Notes: generated by a model not told the origin, from the sequence alone. Numbered from the stretch's first letter, positions 1 through 11,450 are shown. The stretch: 64,000 nucleotides of DNA from Homalodisca vitripennis (GCF_021130785.1 NC_060215.1:67770501-67834500), one strand, 5' to 3'. A program made the numbers and translations.

Positions 1-3000
1 AGTACCAACTAAAGTCCATTCCCTGGGAATACCAGACGGGCAATTATTTTCGTATTTGTTATGAACAAGCTTACAACTAATCAATGACAACCCAGTTGAT
101 ACCTACCACTACCAACCAAGGTCCATTCCCTGGGATTACCAAACGGACAATTTACTTTCGTATTTATTATTAACAAGCCTACGACTAATCAATGACAACC
201 CAGTTGATACGTACCACTACCAACTAAAGTCCATTCCCTGGGATTACCAGACGGACAATTTACTTTCGTATTTATTATTAACAAGCCTACGACTCATCAA
301 TGACAACCCAGTTGCTACGTATCTCTACCAACCAAAGTCCATTCCCTAGGAATACCAGACGGACAATTACTTTCGTATTTGTTATGAACAAGCCTACAAC
401 TAATCAATGACAACCTAGTTGCTACGTACCATACCAACTAAAGTCCATTCCCTGGGAATACCAGACGGACAATTTACTTTCGTATTTATTATTAACAAGC
501 CTACGACTAATCAATGACAACCCAGTTGATACGTACCACTACCAACTAAAGTCCATTCCCTGGGAATACCAGACGGGCAATTATTTTCGTATTTGTTATG
601 AACAAGCCTACAACTAATCAATGACAACCCAGTTGCTACGTACCACTACCAAACAAGGTCCATTCCCTGGGTTTACCAAACGGACAATTTACTTTCGTAT
701 TTATTATTAACAAGCCTACGACTAATCAATGACAACCCAGTTGATACGTACCACTACCAACCAAAGTCCATTCCCTGGGAATACCAGACGGACAACTATT
801 TTCGTATTTGTTATGAACAAGCCTACAACTAATCAATGACAACCCAGTTGCTACGTACCACTACCAACCAAGGTTCATTCCCTGGGATTACCAGACGGAC
901 AATTTACTTTCGTATTTATTATTAACAAGCCTATGACTAATCAATGACAACCCAGTTGATACCTACCACTACCGACTAAAAAGTCCATTCCCTGGGAATA
1001 CCAGACGGGCAATTGTTTTCGTATTTGTTATGAACAAGCCTATAACTAATCAATGACAACCCAGTTGCTACGTACCACTACCAACTAAAGTCCATTCCCT
1101 GGGATTACCAGACGGACAATTTACTTTCGTATTTATTATTAACAAGCCTACGACTCATCAATGACAACCCAGTTGCTAAGTATCTCTACCAACCAAAGTC
1201 CATTCCTTGGAAATTCCAGACGGACAATTATTTACGTATTTGTTATTAACAAGCTTACAACTAATCAATGACAACCCAGTTGCTACGTACCACTACCAAC
1301 CAAAGTCCATTCCCTGGGATTACCAGACGGACAATTTACTTTCGTATTTATTATTAACAAGCCTATGACTAATCAATGACAACCCAGTTGATACCTACCA
1401 CTACCGACTAAAGTCCATTCCCTGGGAATACCAGAAGGGCAATTGTTTTCGTATTTGTTATGAACAAGCCTATAACTAATCAATGACAACCCAGTTGCTA
1501 CGTACCACTACCAACTAAAGTCCATTCCCTGGGATTACCAGACGGACAATTTACTTTCGTATTTATTATTAACAAGCCTACGACTCATCAATGACAACCC
1601 AGTTGCTAAGTATCTCTACCAACCAAAGTCCATTCCTTGGAAATTCCAGACGGACAATTATTTACGTATTTGTTATGAACAAGCCTACAACTAATCAATG
1701 ACAACCCAGTTGCTACGTACCACTACCAACCAAAGTCTATTCCCTGGGAATACCAGACGGGCAAATACTTTCGTATTTGTTATGAACAAGCCTACAACTA
1801 ATCAATGACAACCCAGTTGCTACGTACCACTACCAACCAAGGTCCATTCCCTGGTATTACCAGGCGGAAATTTTCTTTCGTATTTATTATTATCAAGCCT
1901 ACGACTAATCAATGACAACCCAGTTGATACGTACCACTACCAACTAAAGTCCATTCCCTGGGAATACCAGACGGGCAATTATTTTTGTATTTGTTATGAA
2001 CAACCCTATAACTTATCAATGACAACCCAGTTGCTACGTACCACTACCAACTAAAGTCCATTCCCTGGGATTACCAGACGGACAATTTACTTTCGTATTT
2101 ATTATTAACAAGCCTACGACTCATCAATGACAACCCAGTTGCTAAGTATCTCTAAAAACTAAAGTCCATTCCCTAGGAATACCAGACGGACAATTACTTT
2201 CGTATTTGTTATTAACAAGCTTACAACTAATCAATGACAACCCAGTTGATACCTACCACTACCGACTAAAGTCCATTCCCTGGGAATACCAGACGGGCAA
2301 TTGTTTTCGTATTTGTTATGAACAAGCCTATAACTAATCAATGACAACCCAGTTGCTACGTACCACTACCAACTAAAGTCCATTCCTTGGGAATACCAGA
2401 CGGGCAAGTATTTTTGTATTTGTTATGAACAAGCCTATAACTTATCAATGACAACCCAGTTGCTACGTACCACTACCAACCAAAGTCCATTCCTTGGGAA
2501 TTCCAGACGGACAATTATTTACGTATTTGTTATTAACAAGCTTACAACTAATCAATGACAACCCAGTTGCTACGTACCACTACCAACCAAAGTCCATTCC
2601 TTTGGAATTCCAGACGGACAATTATTTACGTATTTGTTATGAACAAGCCTACAACTAATCAATGACAACCCAGTTGCGTACCACTACCAACCAAAGTCTA
2701 TTCCCTGGGAATACCAGACGGGCAAATATATTCGTATTTGTTATGAACAAGCCTACAACTAATCAATGACAACCCAGTTGCTACGTACCATTACCAACCA
2801 AGGTCCATTCATTGGTATTACCAGAGGGACAATTTACTTTCGTATTTATTATTATCAAGCCTACAACTCATCAATGACAACCCAGTTGCTACGTATCTCT
2901 ACCAACCAAAGTCCATTCCCTAGGAATACCAGACGGACAATTACTTTCGTATTTGTTATTAACAAGCTTACAACTAATCAATGACAACCCAGTTGATACG

Positions 3001-3155
3001 TATCACTACCAACTAAAGTCCATTCCTTGGGAATTCCAGACGGACAATTATTTACGTATTTGTTATGAACAAGCCTACAACTAATCAATGACAACCCAGT
3101 TGCTACGTACCACTACCAACCAAGGTCCATTCCCTGGGAATACCAGAGGGACAGT
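1..3155. repeat. satellite array, ~107-bp monomer
   Basis: About 29 head-to-tail copies of a 106-108 bp monomer. Each is anchored by GTCCATTCCCTGGG and by TCAATGACAACCCAGTTG, and copies start near 14, 121, 229 and 337. Two monomer types largely alternate: one with TTTACTTTCGTATTTATTATTA, given here only as its key difference (TTTATTATTAA versus TTTGTTATGAA in the other). A four-monomer block of about 432 bp is repeated almost exactly (diagnostic CCTATGACT at about 930 and 1362), so the array has higher-order structure. It is open at the left window edge. Short open frames inside it are spurious. Confidence 0.95.
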
Positions 3156-3330
3156 TATTTTCTTGTATGTGTTAAGAGTTGTCGTTCCACCACCCCCAAA
3201 CTAGCTTGTTAACAAATCAATGGCAATACAGTTGCTATGTAACATTTCCGACCACAGTCGATATCCTTGGTACCATAAGGGCAGTTTTTTTTGTTTGTAT
3301 CTGTTATGAGTTATTGTCCCTCAGTTGGTC
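3156..3330. repeat. degenerate satellite edge
   Basis: Diverged satellite monomers at the array boundary. TCAATGGCAATACAGTTGC near 3217 and the following GTCGATATCCTTGG correspond to the monomer anchors, but with many substitutions and indels. Homogeneous centres with decayed edges are usual for satellite arrays shaped by unequal exchange. Confidence 0.7.
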
Positions 3331-3488
3331 AGTCTGCAAAATTTGTTTTTGTACCTAAAACGGTTTGTAGTTTAACTAGTTATTGAAAATGTTTCGCTCT
3401 GATGAATAGAAGGTTTAAACGAGTTTGTATTACGGCAAAGCTAGAAAACATGACGCTGATCCGCAATCAACAGTTTCTTAAGTAGGTA

Positions 3489-3841
3489 TTTCAAAACGTG
3501 ATGTGCATAACATGTTAAGGAAATACAAGTTTCGTCCTTACTATGTACAGCTTCACCAGGAAATGGACGAAGATGGTCCTTATAGAAGATTACAATTTTG
3601 TGAACAGTTGTTGGTGGAAATCAATAATGATAATAACTACATTTCACAAGTCTTTTGTAGTGATGAGGCGCCGTTTTCGTTACATTGAGTGATCAATCGA
3701 TATAAGAGCAATTATTGGTCTGATGTCAATCCACACTGCATAGTAGAAGCACAATCACATCATGAACAGAAAGTAAACGTATGGGCTAAAATTGTAGGAG
3801 ATTGTAGTTATGGAATCGTTTTTCATAGACACGAAATTTAA
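3489..3841 (+). pseudogene. Tc1/mariner-like (IS630-type) transposase relic
   Basis: A decayed transposase fragment. The frame reads ISKRDVHNMLRKYKF, then RRLQFCEQLL, then FCSDEAPFSLH. It meets an in-frame TGA at 3686-3688 and carries on in the same frame with VINRYKSNYWSDVNPH and QKVNVWAKIVGD, stopping at 3839. The order (RRLQFC block, SDEA block, VNR..YW..NPH block, VNVWAGI-like block) is that of the Tc1/mariner-like DDE transposases common in insects. Neither the N-terminal DNA-binding region nor TIRs are recognisable, so this is an internal fragment. Family assignment is from remembered motif patterns. Confidence 0.6.
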
Positions 3842-4032
3842 TGGGAAGTAAAATTTGGAAACGTTAAAATAGAATATTGTTTCACGCTAGATTGTAGTGA
3901 ACAATGTTTTAATGAATCCAACCGGTTATAAAAGATTTTTATTAATAGAATGTTTTTCAAATCCCCTTTGTTCCTTACTTTAAGCATTTTTTAACTGCCT
4001 TGGTTTTAAAAGTCTAATTTAACCTAACGTAA

Positions 4033-4058
4033 GGGGCCGTTCAAGTATTACGTAAGCA
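4033..4058 (+). repeat. left TIR of the 3.8-kb transposon
   Basis: Perfect inverted match, 26 of 26 bases, to 7841-7866. It starts GGGGCCGTTC and is preceded by TAA. Confidence 0.9.
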
Positions 4059-4339
4059 GATTTATTGCAATTATTTACCCCCCCATCCCCCTTGTCAGCA
4101 AAAGTAAGCAAAGCTCTTACCCCCTCCCCCCATGCTTACGTAAACATTTGTCAATTAATGTATTGTTTTTTTAATTTTATAACGTTATAATTATAATTTG
4201 AAAAATAAGAAAATAGATTTAGGATAGAGATTATATTTTACTGAAACGGTATTCAACATAGAGTAAAGGACAAAAATATTATATCTTACTAACATAACAA
4301 ACTTTATTTTAAATTTTTGGTACATATATTAAATTCAAA

Positions 4340-6472
4340 TTAACAGTCTTCATTCCATGAAACCCGAATCCATGATTCTAAGTTTTCGATGACATTGGAT
4401 TGCTTAGATTGCTGCTCAGTGTTGTGAGTCTGCTCGCTTTCATCCGATTTTGGAATGTCCACGTCATTCTCATCGAGCCATTCATGGTGCTCTAAATTTT
4501 GAATAATGCACATCAGTTCATTAGCACGACGAGCAGCGACTCTTACAGGTCTAACTTTCCTATCTGTGTGCGTGTTTACTTTCTTATGTCCCTTTTCGAT
4601 GTGCCGATTTAGTGGCTTGACGGAAGCATGATAAAGACCACACGTTTTGCATGTTCGACTTGATAGCCTCAATTGTACCGTCGGACAAAAATAATCGTAT
4701 GGCATTTGCAGGAAATCTTTGAGTGAAGCACTTAAGCGTAGAGCTAAATTGACTGGAAGATTAAGAAATTGCCCTCCTTCATCTAAAACCAAGTCATCAA
4801 CTGTTTGTTTTACTTTTACAGGTGGTGGAAGAAACCTGTTGTCTAGTAATCTAAATAGGCCACTTCTTGGACGACAGCATTCTGTATTTCTACATTTTAC
4901 AATTTGGAGCAAGTATTGGCTTTCACGCACATGTTCTGAATACCATTTAATGTCTGGAAATCAGGAAGATCTTGTTCACCTGCCCCAACATATTTTGCAT
5001 TAACATTATAGCCATCAATTTCCATTGAACTCTATACTTCAGCTAATACATTTCCTGCAAATTCGAAATTAGATCTTTCTAAATGTTCATCAATTGTAAC
5101 GCCACGTTCATCCAAATGAGACCCAAAATGGTCATGAGGCAATATTAAACCAGCCAGTTTCCGACTAAGAGGAGCCATTCTGCGCTCTACTCTGTTATAC
5201 GCACTTCTTCCGGGAGCATTGGTAGCTGAAAACAATGCATCGAAATCATGTCGCTTAAAGTGTTGTATATCAAACCCTATGACTTTTTGATAACGCGGAT
5301 TTTCATCTGGCCCTCCATCAACCGTCATGATTACCACTGGTTTTACTAGTCCATGGTCAGTTTTAGCTAATGGTCGAAACTCTTCAAGTTCGATAAGCGT
5401 CTCGAAATCCTGATCATGAGTATTAGCAGTAGATGAACTATGCTTTCCACTTCGAATAGCGATGTATGTTGGTCCAGAATATCCAACGGCTTGCGGTTGT
5501 CCTAGCATATTGGAAGTGATTTTGATACCAGCATAAACAGATGGTATTAATTTATGACGCTCAGCGATTACCCAATCGTGATCAGGCAATTTGATTCTAT
5601 ATTCCATGTGCATTAGAAGAGGTGCTTGCTTATTTGCCGCAGTTACGCCAATAGGGACTCGAGCTTTATCATCTTGAGATATGAAAAATACTTGATCTGG
5701 TCCTAGTATGGATGCTATGTTCTCTAAATAATGGATTGATGTTTCAGCGAACTTGCTATCTAAGTGGCTCTTGTGGTGATCAGTTTGAGCCCGAATGAGC
5801 TTAACAGGGACTGTCGATACATGTCTTCGTCCCTCTGCAGAATTAGATTTTCTGGGAATCAAACGAAGATATGTCCCACTGCGACTAATGTCAAATCCCA
5901 TTTTACGTAATTCTTGTGTGAGTTCATCAAGAGTTTTTACGCTGCGAATTGATTCCGTTCGTCTTCTATCATCTGCTGAACTCCCAAATAAAGCTATATC
6001 CGCGATTGTTTTCAATAGTAAAGGTTGATTGCTTTCAAGATTAGGACGTCCCACTGAATCCCTCAGAGATAGTCTTTTTTTCATTTCTGGATTTTCATGA
6101 CAAATATCTTCTAACTTTCTTTTCATACCATCCCTGTGTTTCTTCTGGGCAACTGCGTTTTGAACCTTCCTGTTTAAAGACTGTTTTGCTGTTTTTATTT
6201 CCTCGCGCAACTTAATGATCTGTTTATCAACTTCAGCACGGCTTGGCATAGTATCTCTGACAGAATACAAAGCATTCAGATTTTTTTTCGAGTAGAACAA
6301 TCTTATTTTTCATAGCGTCCTGAGAAGGTTTTGGTCTCTGTTTATCTGTATTTTTATTTATTTCGCATTGCTGTTGTGATTCATTACCGGTTTTTATTTT
6401 ATCTTCTTCCTGTTTTTTAATATTTGAAGCTGGCTGTGTGATTTGTGTTTTTTCTGCAGGTTTACAGGTTGC
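4340..6472 (-). pseudogene. transposase exon 2, probable DDE catalytic region (broken)
   Basis: A 3' splice site (TTTTTAG) precedes 6472. The frame opens ATCKPAEKTQITQ and continues through a Lys/Glu-rich linker to an A8 run at 6281-6288, where the frame shifts. The main block follows (6278-5035). Candidate acidic catalytic positions are in FISQDDKARVPIG and VVIMTVDGGPDENPRY, with a possible Glu in RSAYNRVERRM, then ILPHDHFGSHL. A TAG at 5032-5034 and a second frameshift near 4955-4975 interrupt the protein. The C-terminal block runs to 4340 with WYSEHVRESQYLLQIVKC and a Cys/His cluster (CKTCGLYHASVKPLNRHIEKGH). Such proteins are widespread as uncharacterised transposon ORFs. The three lesions suggest a recently inactivated copy, although the A8 shift could be a sequencing error. 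Confidence 0.6.
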
Positions 6473-6600
6473 CTAAAAATAAAAACTTTCTATGGGTTCT
6501 GCTAAAGATTCTATTATTAAGCTACATAAATACAACGTATGGCAATATATATGGTAAATACAAAACCCTATGGCTTTAAATCTAATATCATTAAACGAGC

Positions 6601-7080
6601 AATTCGTTCCGGTCACAAAATACAAGGTGTTATACTCTATTCAAGTAGGTATTTAAAAGAATGTAAACAATCTTGATATGTCTTTTTATTGAAATATGCA
6701 ATTATAAAATCAGATATTTGTAAAGGTGCGTACAGACATCGCGAGGCTTGCGCCGCGAATGGTTCGTCTCGCATACATCAACCTGAGGCATGCTACGGCA
6801 CATGTATACGTGCGAACCATTCGCGGCGCACGCCTCGCGATGTCTGTACGCACCTTTATGTACTTACAGAAAAGGAATTTTAATATTTGTTGAGTTTTTA
6901 AATGAATTACAACAGATTTTACACAGTTTACAATTTTAAACCACATATTTCAATAAAAAGACATATAAAGATTGTTTACATTCTGTTAAATACCTATTTG
7001 AATAGAGTATAGTTTTCTGTAGGTATATATATGTATAAAACTAACATCCTGTATTTTGTGACCAATTGACGGAATCAATT
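6601..7080. mobile_element. foldback element inside the transposase intron
   Basis: A large imperfect inverted repeat. The left arm (about 6601-6698) contains ACTCTATTCAAGTAGGTATT and TCTTTTTATTGAAATATG. The right arm (about 6944-7080) is its reverse complement with a ~35-bp insertion, ending GTATTTTGTGACC. The loop contains a second palindrome (6722-6857). The whole lies between the predicted donor (7226) and acceptor (6473), so it would be spliced out. Confidence 0.65.
6722..6857. mobile_element. 136-bp palindromic MITE
   Basis: Terminal inverted repeats of about 45 bp, AAAGGTGCGTACAGACATCG on the left and its complement ending GTCTGTACGCACCTTT on the right. Only about 45 bp of unique loop lies between them. 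It is much GC-richer than its surroundings. It has no coding capacity and is probably a foldback MITE. No clear target-site duplication is visible. Confidence 0.75.
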
Positions 7081-7226
7081 ATAAGAAATAAATCTATATA
7101 ATGAATATTACCTCTATACTTTAAGATAGGCCATAATATTTTCTAATTAGCAAAGAGAAACTTTTTGGCGATTTCTAATATTTCTAGTAGGTATTCATAG
7201 GTACCTAAAATGATTTCGTCACTCAC

Positions 7227-7424
7227 CTTAGAAAAAAAATGTAGTAGATTGGATTTATTCTTAGTCGCCGCTTGCAATTCTTCTTCGATTCTTTTAGATA
7301 CAATAATATCTAGTTCCTTTTCGGATTTTGCTTGTAATTTGTAATTTCGCCACACTTCGTTAACTAACTTTTGTACATTTTGTACTTCCGTACTTGTATG
7401 AGATTTTTTAAAACGTTCAAACAC
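7227..7424 (-). CDS. transposase exon 1
   Basis: N-terminal exon of the 3.8-kb element's transposase, 66 codons from the Met at 7424 (MFERFKKSHTSTEV). The frame runs to FFSK, where the minus strand reads CTAAG followed by GTGAGT, a consensus 5' splice site with GT at 7226-7225. Splicing here is in phase 0 and joins the exon at 6472 in an open frame. The sequence is charged and probably helical, with no motif I recognise. Without splicing the frame runs on into the intron and stops at 7143. The start Met is chosen because it is the first in the frame. Exon assignment rests on splice signals, phase and position inside the TIRs. Confidence 0.6.
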
Positions 7425-7597
7425 TTTTTGGTATAACTTGGATTTGTCTATTTGAAACGACGTCTTATTTAAACATTAAACTTTGGCTAATGGAATGAAT
7501 GGTAACACAAATGTTAACTTGCTTTACTATGCTTACAATACGTCTACTCGCTATAGCATCCAAACGAAACAATACACTGATAGAGGAAATTGAGACA

Positions 7598-7657
7598 AGT
7601 GAACAGCGCGCGGTAATTCCCTTACGCGAGTAGGGGAATTACCGCGCACTGTTCACT
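7598..7657. repeat. long hairpin near the right TIR
   Basis: GTGAACAG, GCGCGGTAATTCCC and GGGAATTACCGCGC, CTGTTCAC form a ~24-bp stem with two offset bases, closed by a ~12-nt loop (TTACGCGAGTAG). It lies ~190 bp inside the right end of the 3.8-kb transposon, upstream of the transposase start. It may be a subterminal transposase-binding structure or a small insertion. Confidence 0.7.
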
Positions 7658-7840
7658 AAACGTATGTATTACTTGCGGGAATCCCCGAAAATGCGTTTCG
7701 TTTTCAAGAAAAGACAATGTGTGGGTTGCCATTCGTGTAAAAAAGAAAATAACTACCGATGACGTAATCATCATCTAGACTCCCCTACCCCCCATGTCAT
7801 CCCAAATAAGCAAAGCAAAGACCCCCCCGCCCCCCCATAG

Positions 7841-7866
7841 TGCTTACGTAATACTTGAACGGCCCC
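7841..7866 (-). repeat. right TIR of the 3.8-kb transposon
   Basis: Perfect 26-base inverted partner of 4033-4058. It ends GAACGGCCCC and is followed by TAA. Confidence 0.9.
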
Positions 7867-7869
7867 TAA

Positions 7870-8688
7870 TACGGTAACCTATAATCTGCTAACTAATCGC
7901 GGTATTGTGCTTTGTTTAACTAAAATCTCTCCACACATTTTGGCTACCATTTTTTTATGGCCACCGGAAAAAGATTTTAAGCACTCCATTATTTTTGTCT
8001 TTTAGAGTTCTTTAAAATTAGCGGTCTCGATTAAAATATATCGATAGGGGTTGCAATTAAATATTTTTAAGTCACCCTCTGCAAACTTTACTTCCGGCGA
8101 AGCTGAAACTCTAGTATACGCCAAAACACTGTTCTTTATGCTAGAAAGATGTGCTAAAGTTGCTAAATAATTATTTTCAAAAATAAAATATTGAGTGAGA
8201 CGTGATACATTTTGGACACGCGGTATTATGAAAGGTGCGTAAGTGAATAGTATTAACAGTATAGAAAGAATAGCCATAAGCAAATCAAAATTCAGTTTTT
8301 ACCGTAAAACTATGGTTAACAAATAAAATACGTTATTAGATTTGATTATTAAAATCTGCTACATATATTATAAGCACTTGAGAACTAGGATGTGTGGTCA
8401 ACAGTATGTCAATAATATAGAGTACATACACCTTCCATTTGGAAAAACAGCATGATACAACGAGTGACACAACTGTTGTCGGTTAATCGTTAAAACAGTA
8501 GCCTATGTTTAGCCTAAAAGTTTCTGGTCTGGACAATGACAAATTTAACACACATTTACTTGAGTTGCTTTACAAAGTTTTACGTATGGACTCTGAATCA
8601 TGCACTGTTGTGTTGAATGGTTGGCATCTTGGGTTTTAGATCTTCACAATAAATACAGCTTGAAACAAATGTGCTACTGAGCTACTAT
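7870..8688. other. no recognised gene
   Basis: AT-rich sequence. A minus-strand frame at 8002-8283 (93 codons, hydrophobic N-terminus) is the only open stretch. It has no recognisable motif, promoter or splice support, so it is not called a gene. Confidence 0.5.
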
Positions 8689-9807
8689 ACAGAGTGTCCC
8701 AGAACTCTCTACCATTATTTTCAGGTATTATTCCTGTCTTAAAGACAAACTAAAATTTCATATTAAAACTTCCGAAAACTTAATAGTTACCCAAATAGCC
8801 GCCATTTTGATTTTTCACTTAAGTGTTTTTATTTTGATAACTGCTTGTTGTAATGAGTTATTAGTTAAATTAATAAACATTTTTATTTTATTATTTTTTA
8901 ATATAAAGAAACCTAAATTCTCCAACAGGTAAGGGTATTATGACCACATGTAGTGTTATTATCAGCTGATTAGAGCAGCCAAAATTAAAACAACTGATTG
9001 TTCTGGCTCACAAACATTAAAAGCACACATAAACACTAATAAGTCAGAGTGGTTATGGTTTTGTACTTGGTTTTTTTATCTCCCTAGCACATTAAGCACA
9101 TTATCTCCCTTATTTACAGATTTTTTAAACTTGATATCGTTGGATTTTTAATTAAAATGTCTAACTATAATGTAATGTAGCTATAGTAGGAAGGATTGAC
9201 TCAATTTGAATATTGAATTTTAGCTCCAGTTCACCCTCATTTTATTACAGCATCTGCAATCGTTGTGCACCTGATGAGACAATGAGACTGCCACTTCACC
9301 TATTTATAGGTGTATCTGATGTTAAAATGATGTAAAGGTTCGTTTTGAGCTTCTTACTCACCTACTTTCTTTGGATTTCTTCAGACGAACATGACTCCAG
9401 ATTCCAGGAGTCAAGTCTGAGACAGCGTCAGATTCTAGACGCTACAATAAAAGTAAGGTGAACTGGAGCTAAATTCAACATTCGAATTAAAATGTAATAA
9501 TTGAGACTTTTATAACATAAAATTTTTAAGATATTTAGGCTTTAAGTTTTTAGAAAATCGCTATTTTTTAAAGGAAAGCTTCTAAAAAATTTAATTTTTT
9601 TCTATAATTATGCTTTGAAGTTATAAGGCTATATGCCAAAATTCAATTCATTACAACCAGTCGTTCTCAAATTGAAAATACTTAAGTGAAAAATCAAAAT
9701 GACGGTTGTTCGGGCCATTATTAAGTTTTCGATAGTTTTAATATACAATTTTGGTTTTTCAGGAACAATATCTGAAAATAATGGTAGAGAGTTCTGTTAC
9801 ACTCCGT
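8689..9807. mobile_element. 1.1-kb non-autonomous foldback DNA transposon
   Basis: The ends are ~150-bp imperfect inverted repeats. The left arm begins ACAGAGTGTCCCAGAACTCT and contains CCATTATTTTCAG and TTGATTTTTCACTTAAGT. The right arm is its complement and ends AGAGTTCTGTTACACTCCGT. Identity is roughly 80-85 percent by eye. No transposase is encoded. Short plus-strand frames at 9699-9936 run out of the right arm and are not supported as genes. The target duplication is unclear (TA or AT). Confidence 0.7.
9205..9490. repeat. inner inverted repeat inside the 1.1-kb element
   Basis: TTTAGCTCCAGTTCACC at 9219-9235 is repeated inverted as GGTGAACTGGAGCTAAA at 9458-9474, with further arm similarity on both sides (ATTTTATTACAGC against GCTACAATAAAA). 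It is either a nested MITE or the core of a larger foldback. Confidence 0.65.
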
Positions 9808-9939
9808 ATAAAAGATGTTTCTGTTTTGGTTCAACTCACAAGGTGCGCATACAAAACCAGGAAAACGATGGCCTGGAATTCGCATCTGGATACTGTGGTG
9901 GATATATGGAGTTGTAACCGCAATTTTATAAAATAAAAA

Positions 9940-10335
9940 ATGTATGAAATCTTTTGTTTACGCTTTTTTAACGGTTTCCGGCGTTGCTTACATATACAAT
10001 CCAAGTAATTAAAGGAAAACAATAGGTGTCGCCAAATTCACACCATAGCAGCCAAATGATCAAATTCGATTAAAATAAGAGTAGTGGGTTCTTTTTCGTT
10101 TTTTAGTGGTTTCTGACATTCGTTTACACCTGCAACCAAAGTTATTTTTTTTTTAAGTGAGTGACGCCAACCAACTTTACACCATAACCGCTCGTTGATC
10201 ACGTTCGACAAATATGTACTGGGTTCTTTTTCGTTTGTTTACGATTGTTTAGTGGTTTCAAACGTTTGTTTATACCTAAAACCAAATTTACAAACGTGGG
10301 TGCCACCAATTACACGCCCTAACCACGCACTGAAC
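9940..10335. repeat. degenerate ~130-bp tandem repeat, 3 copies
   Basis: Three diverged head-to-tail copies. Each has a segment like TAGTGGTTTC..CGTTTACACC, then a GTGNCGCCAA segment, then TACACCATAACC. Two junctions share GGGTTCTTTTTCGTTT (about 10086 and 10211). Similarity is low, indicating an old duplication. Confidence 0.6.
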
Positions 10336-11127
10336 AAAACCAATTGTTAAAAAGGGCATATTTAGTCAATATGGAAGACCTACAATTAGTAGGCACAGAA
10401 GACAATTTAGTACCGTACTTATTAATTAAGAATTAATAATATCGGCATATTTTGAATTGACATTCTTGGTTCCTACTGAAATTCAAGACCCAAGGTAGTT
10501 AAATAAATTAAGCGATTTATGCACATTCAAAGGTCAATGTATGAGAAGTGGAATATGTCTTTTCTTGAAATAAGATGACTAACTAACTCAGAAAAAATAG
10601 CCGCCCCACTAGAAAGAACTGTGTTTACCCAAACTGAAAATATTAAAACAATAGAATATCCAGAATGAGATATCCTTGGTTTGTCCATTATCTCTTTACA
10701 CTAAGACAGCGGATATGATCAATTACAGGCGAGATGCACTACGGTAAATTGCTTTTTGGATAGGTTCACGAAAGGGTACACAATTGCCCTTTGATTCAAA
10801 CAAACCTAGGTAGGTATAAAAAAGAAGTCAACGCAACTGTAGCAGTCAGCTGTGGTCGACAGTATTACAGTTTGCAAGTTGAATTTTTCCTATAAGTAAA
10901 CGTAAGTAACATAAAATTAAAACTGCCACAAAACGTTGTGATCCATTTGTAGTAACAAATTAAATATACTCTGCTTATTTAGCACTTACCAAATAAACAA
11001 ATTACCTTACACAATAACTTTGACTTGTTAAATATTCAATAAACATCATTATAATGGTTTGTTTTCTAATTCCCAAAAATTAGATATATTTTAGATTTTA
11101 ATTAATTGTTTGGGATATATAAATATT
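10336..11127. other. intergenic or intronic; see promoter candidate
   Basis: AT-rich and without convincing coding sequence. Apart from the TATA-like candidate at 10815-10901, nothing specific is seen. Confidence 0.5.
10815..10901 (+). promoter_or_regulatory. candidate TATA promoter with short leader exon
   Basis: TATAAAAAA at 10815-10823, an initiator-like TCAGC about 31 bp downstream (10846-10850), and a consensus 5' splice site (C then GTAAGT, GT at 10902) about 54 bp later. The TATA/initiator/short-leader layout is common in insect cuticle-type genes, but no matching coding exon is identified downstream, so the call is weak. Confidence 0.25.
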
Positions 11128-11450
11128 ATATATTATGGACAAGGTGTAAGTAGCAGTCTTTTGCCAGACATATTAATGATGTATGAACCAGATTTTGTTG
11201 AGTACACGAAGTATATGACTCGAGTGTATTATGTGTTATTAGGGGTGGAAGAGGCTATCCTCCTCGTCCTCCACCCCTCTCATGAAGTAGATAACACGAC
11301 TTGTATAGTTTGCTGTGGTGCTACAGAAACTAGTTGCGTCAATGCGAAGGCCACAACACAGAACCAACCCCAATGACGCGATAGAAATTCAGTCCATTCA
11401 CATAGTGGCGCCACGTGTCCCTGACGCATCCATAACGCTGCAGCTTTAAT
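11128..11450 (+). repeat. dispersed repeat copy A
   Basis: Diverged homologue of 19313-19642. Shared segments include GGTGTAAGTAGCAGTCTTT, the TACACGAAGTA segment, and CAATGACGCGATAGAAATTC. The 88-codon frame here (11110-11376) is interrupted in the other copy (an in-frame TGA after AATAA), which argues against it being a protein gene. I do not recognise the family. Confidence 0.6.

Larger units (their letters stand above)
4033..7866 (-). mobile_element. 3.8-kb DNA transposon with 26-bp perfect TIRs
   Basis: The ends are perfect 26-bp inverted repeats beginning GGGGCCGTTCAAGTATTACG (4033-4058 and 7841-7866), flanked on both sides by TAA (4030-4032 and 7867-7869), a probable 3-bp target-site duplication. 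C-rich tracts lie just inside both ends. The cargo is one minus-strand two-exon transposase gene. A 3-bp TAA/TWA duplication is seen in PIF/Harbinger and Zator elements, but the protein does not look like a standard Harbinger transposase to me, so I leave the superfamily open. A foldback element is nested in the intron and a long hairpin lies near the right end. Confidence 0.85.

Noticed and set aside
2766..2984. 72-codon open frame in the satellite
   Set aside because: It lies entirely inside tandem monomers whose period is not a stable multiple of three. Satellite noise.
4033..7866. Calling the 3.8-kb element PIF/Harbinger from its TAA duplication
   Set aside because: The protein blocks do not resemble the standard Harbinger transposase, and a 3-bp duplication alone is not diagnostic.
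11110..11376. 88-codon ORF as a small protein gene
   Set aside because: The homologous repeat copy at 19.3 kb has an in-frame stop at the equivalent place, and no domain is recognisable.
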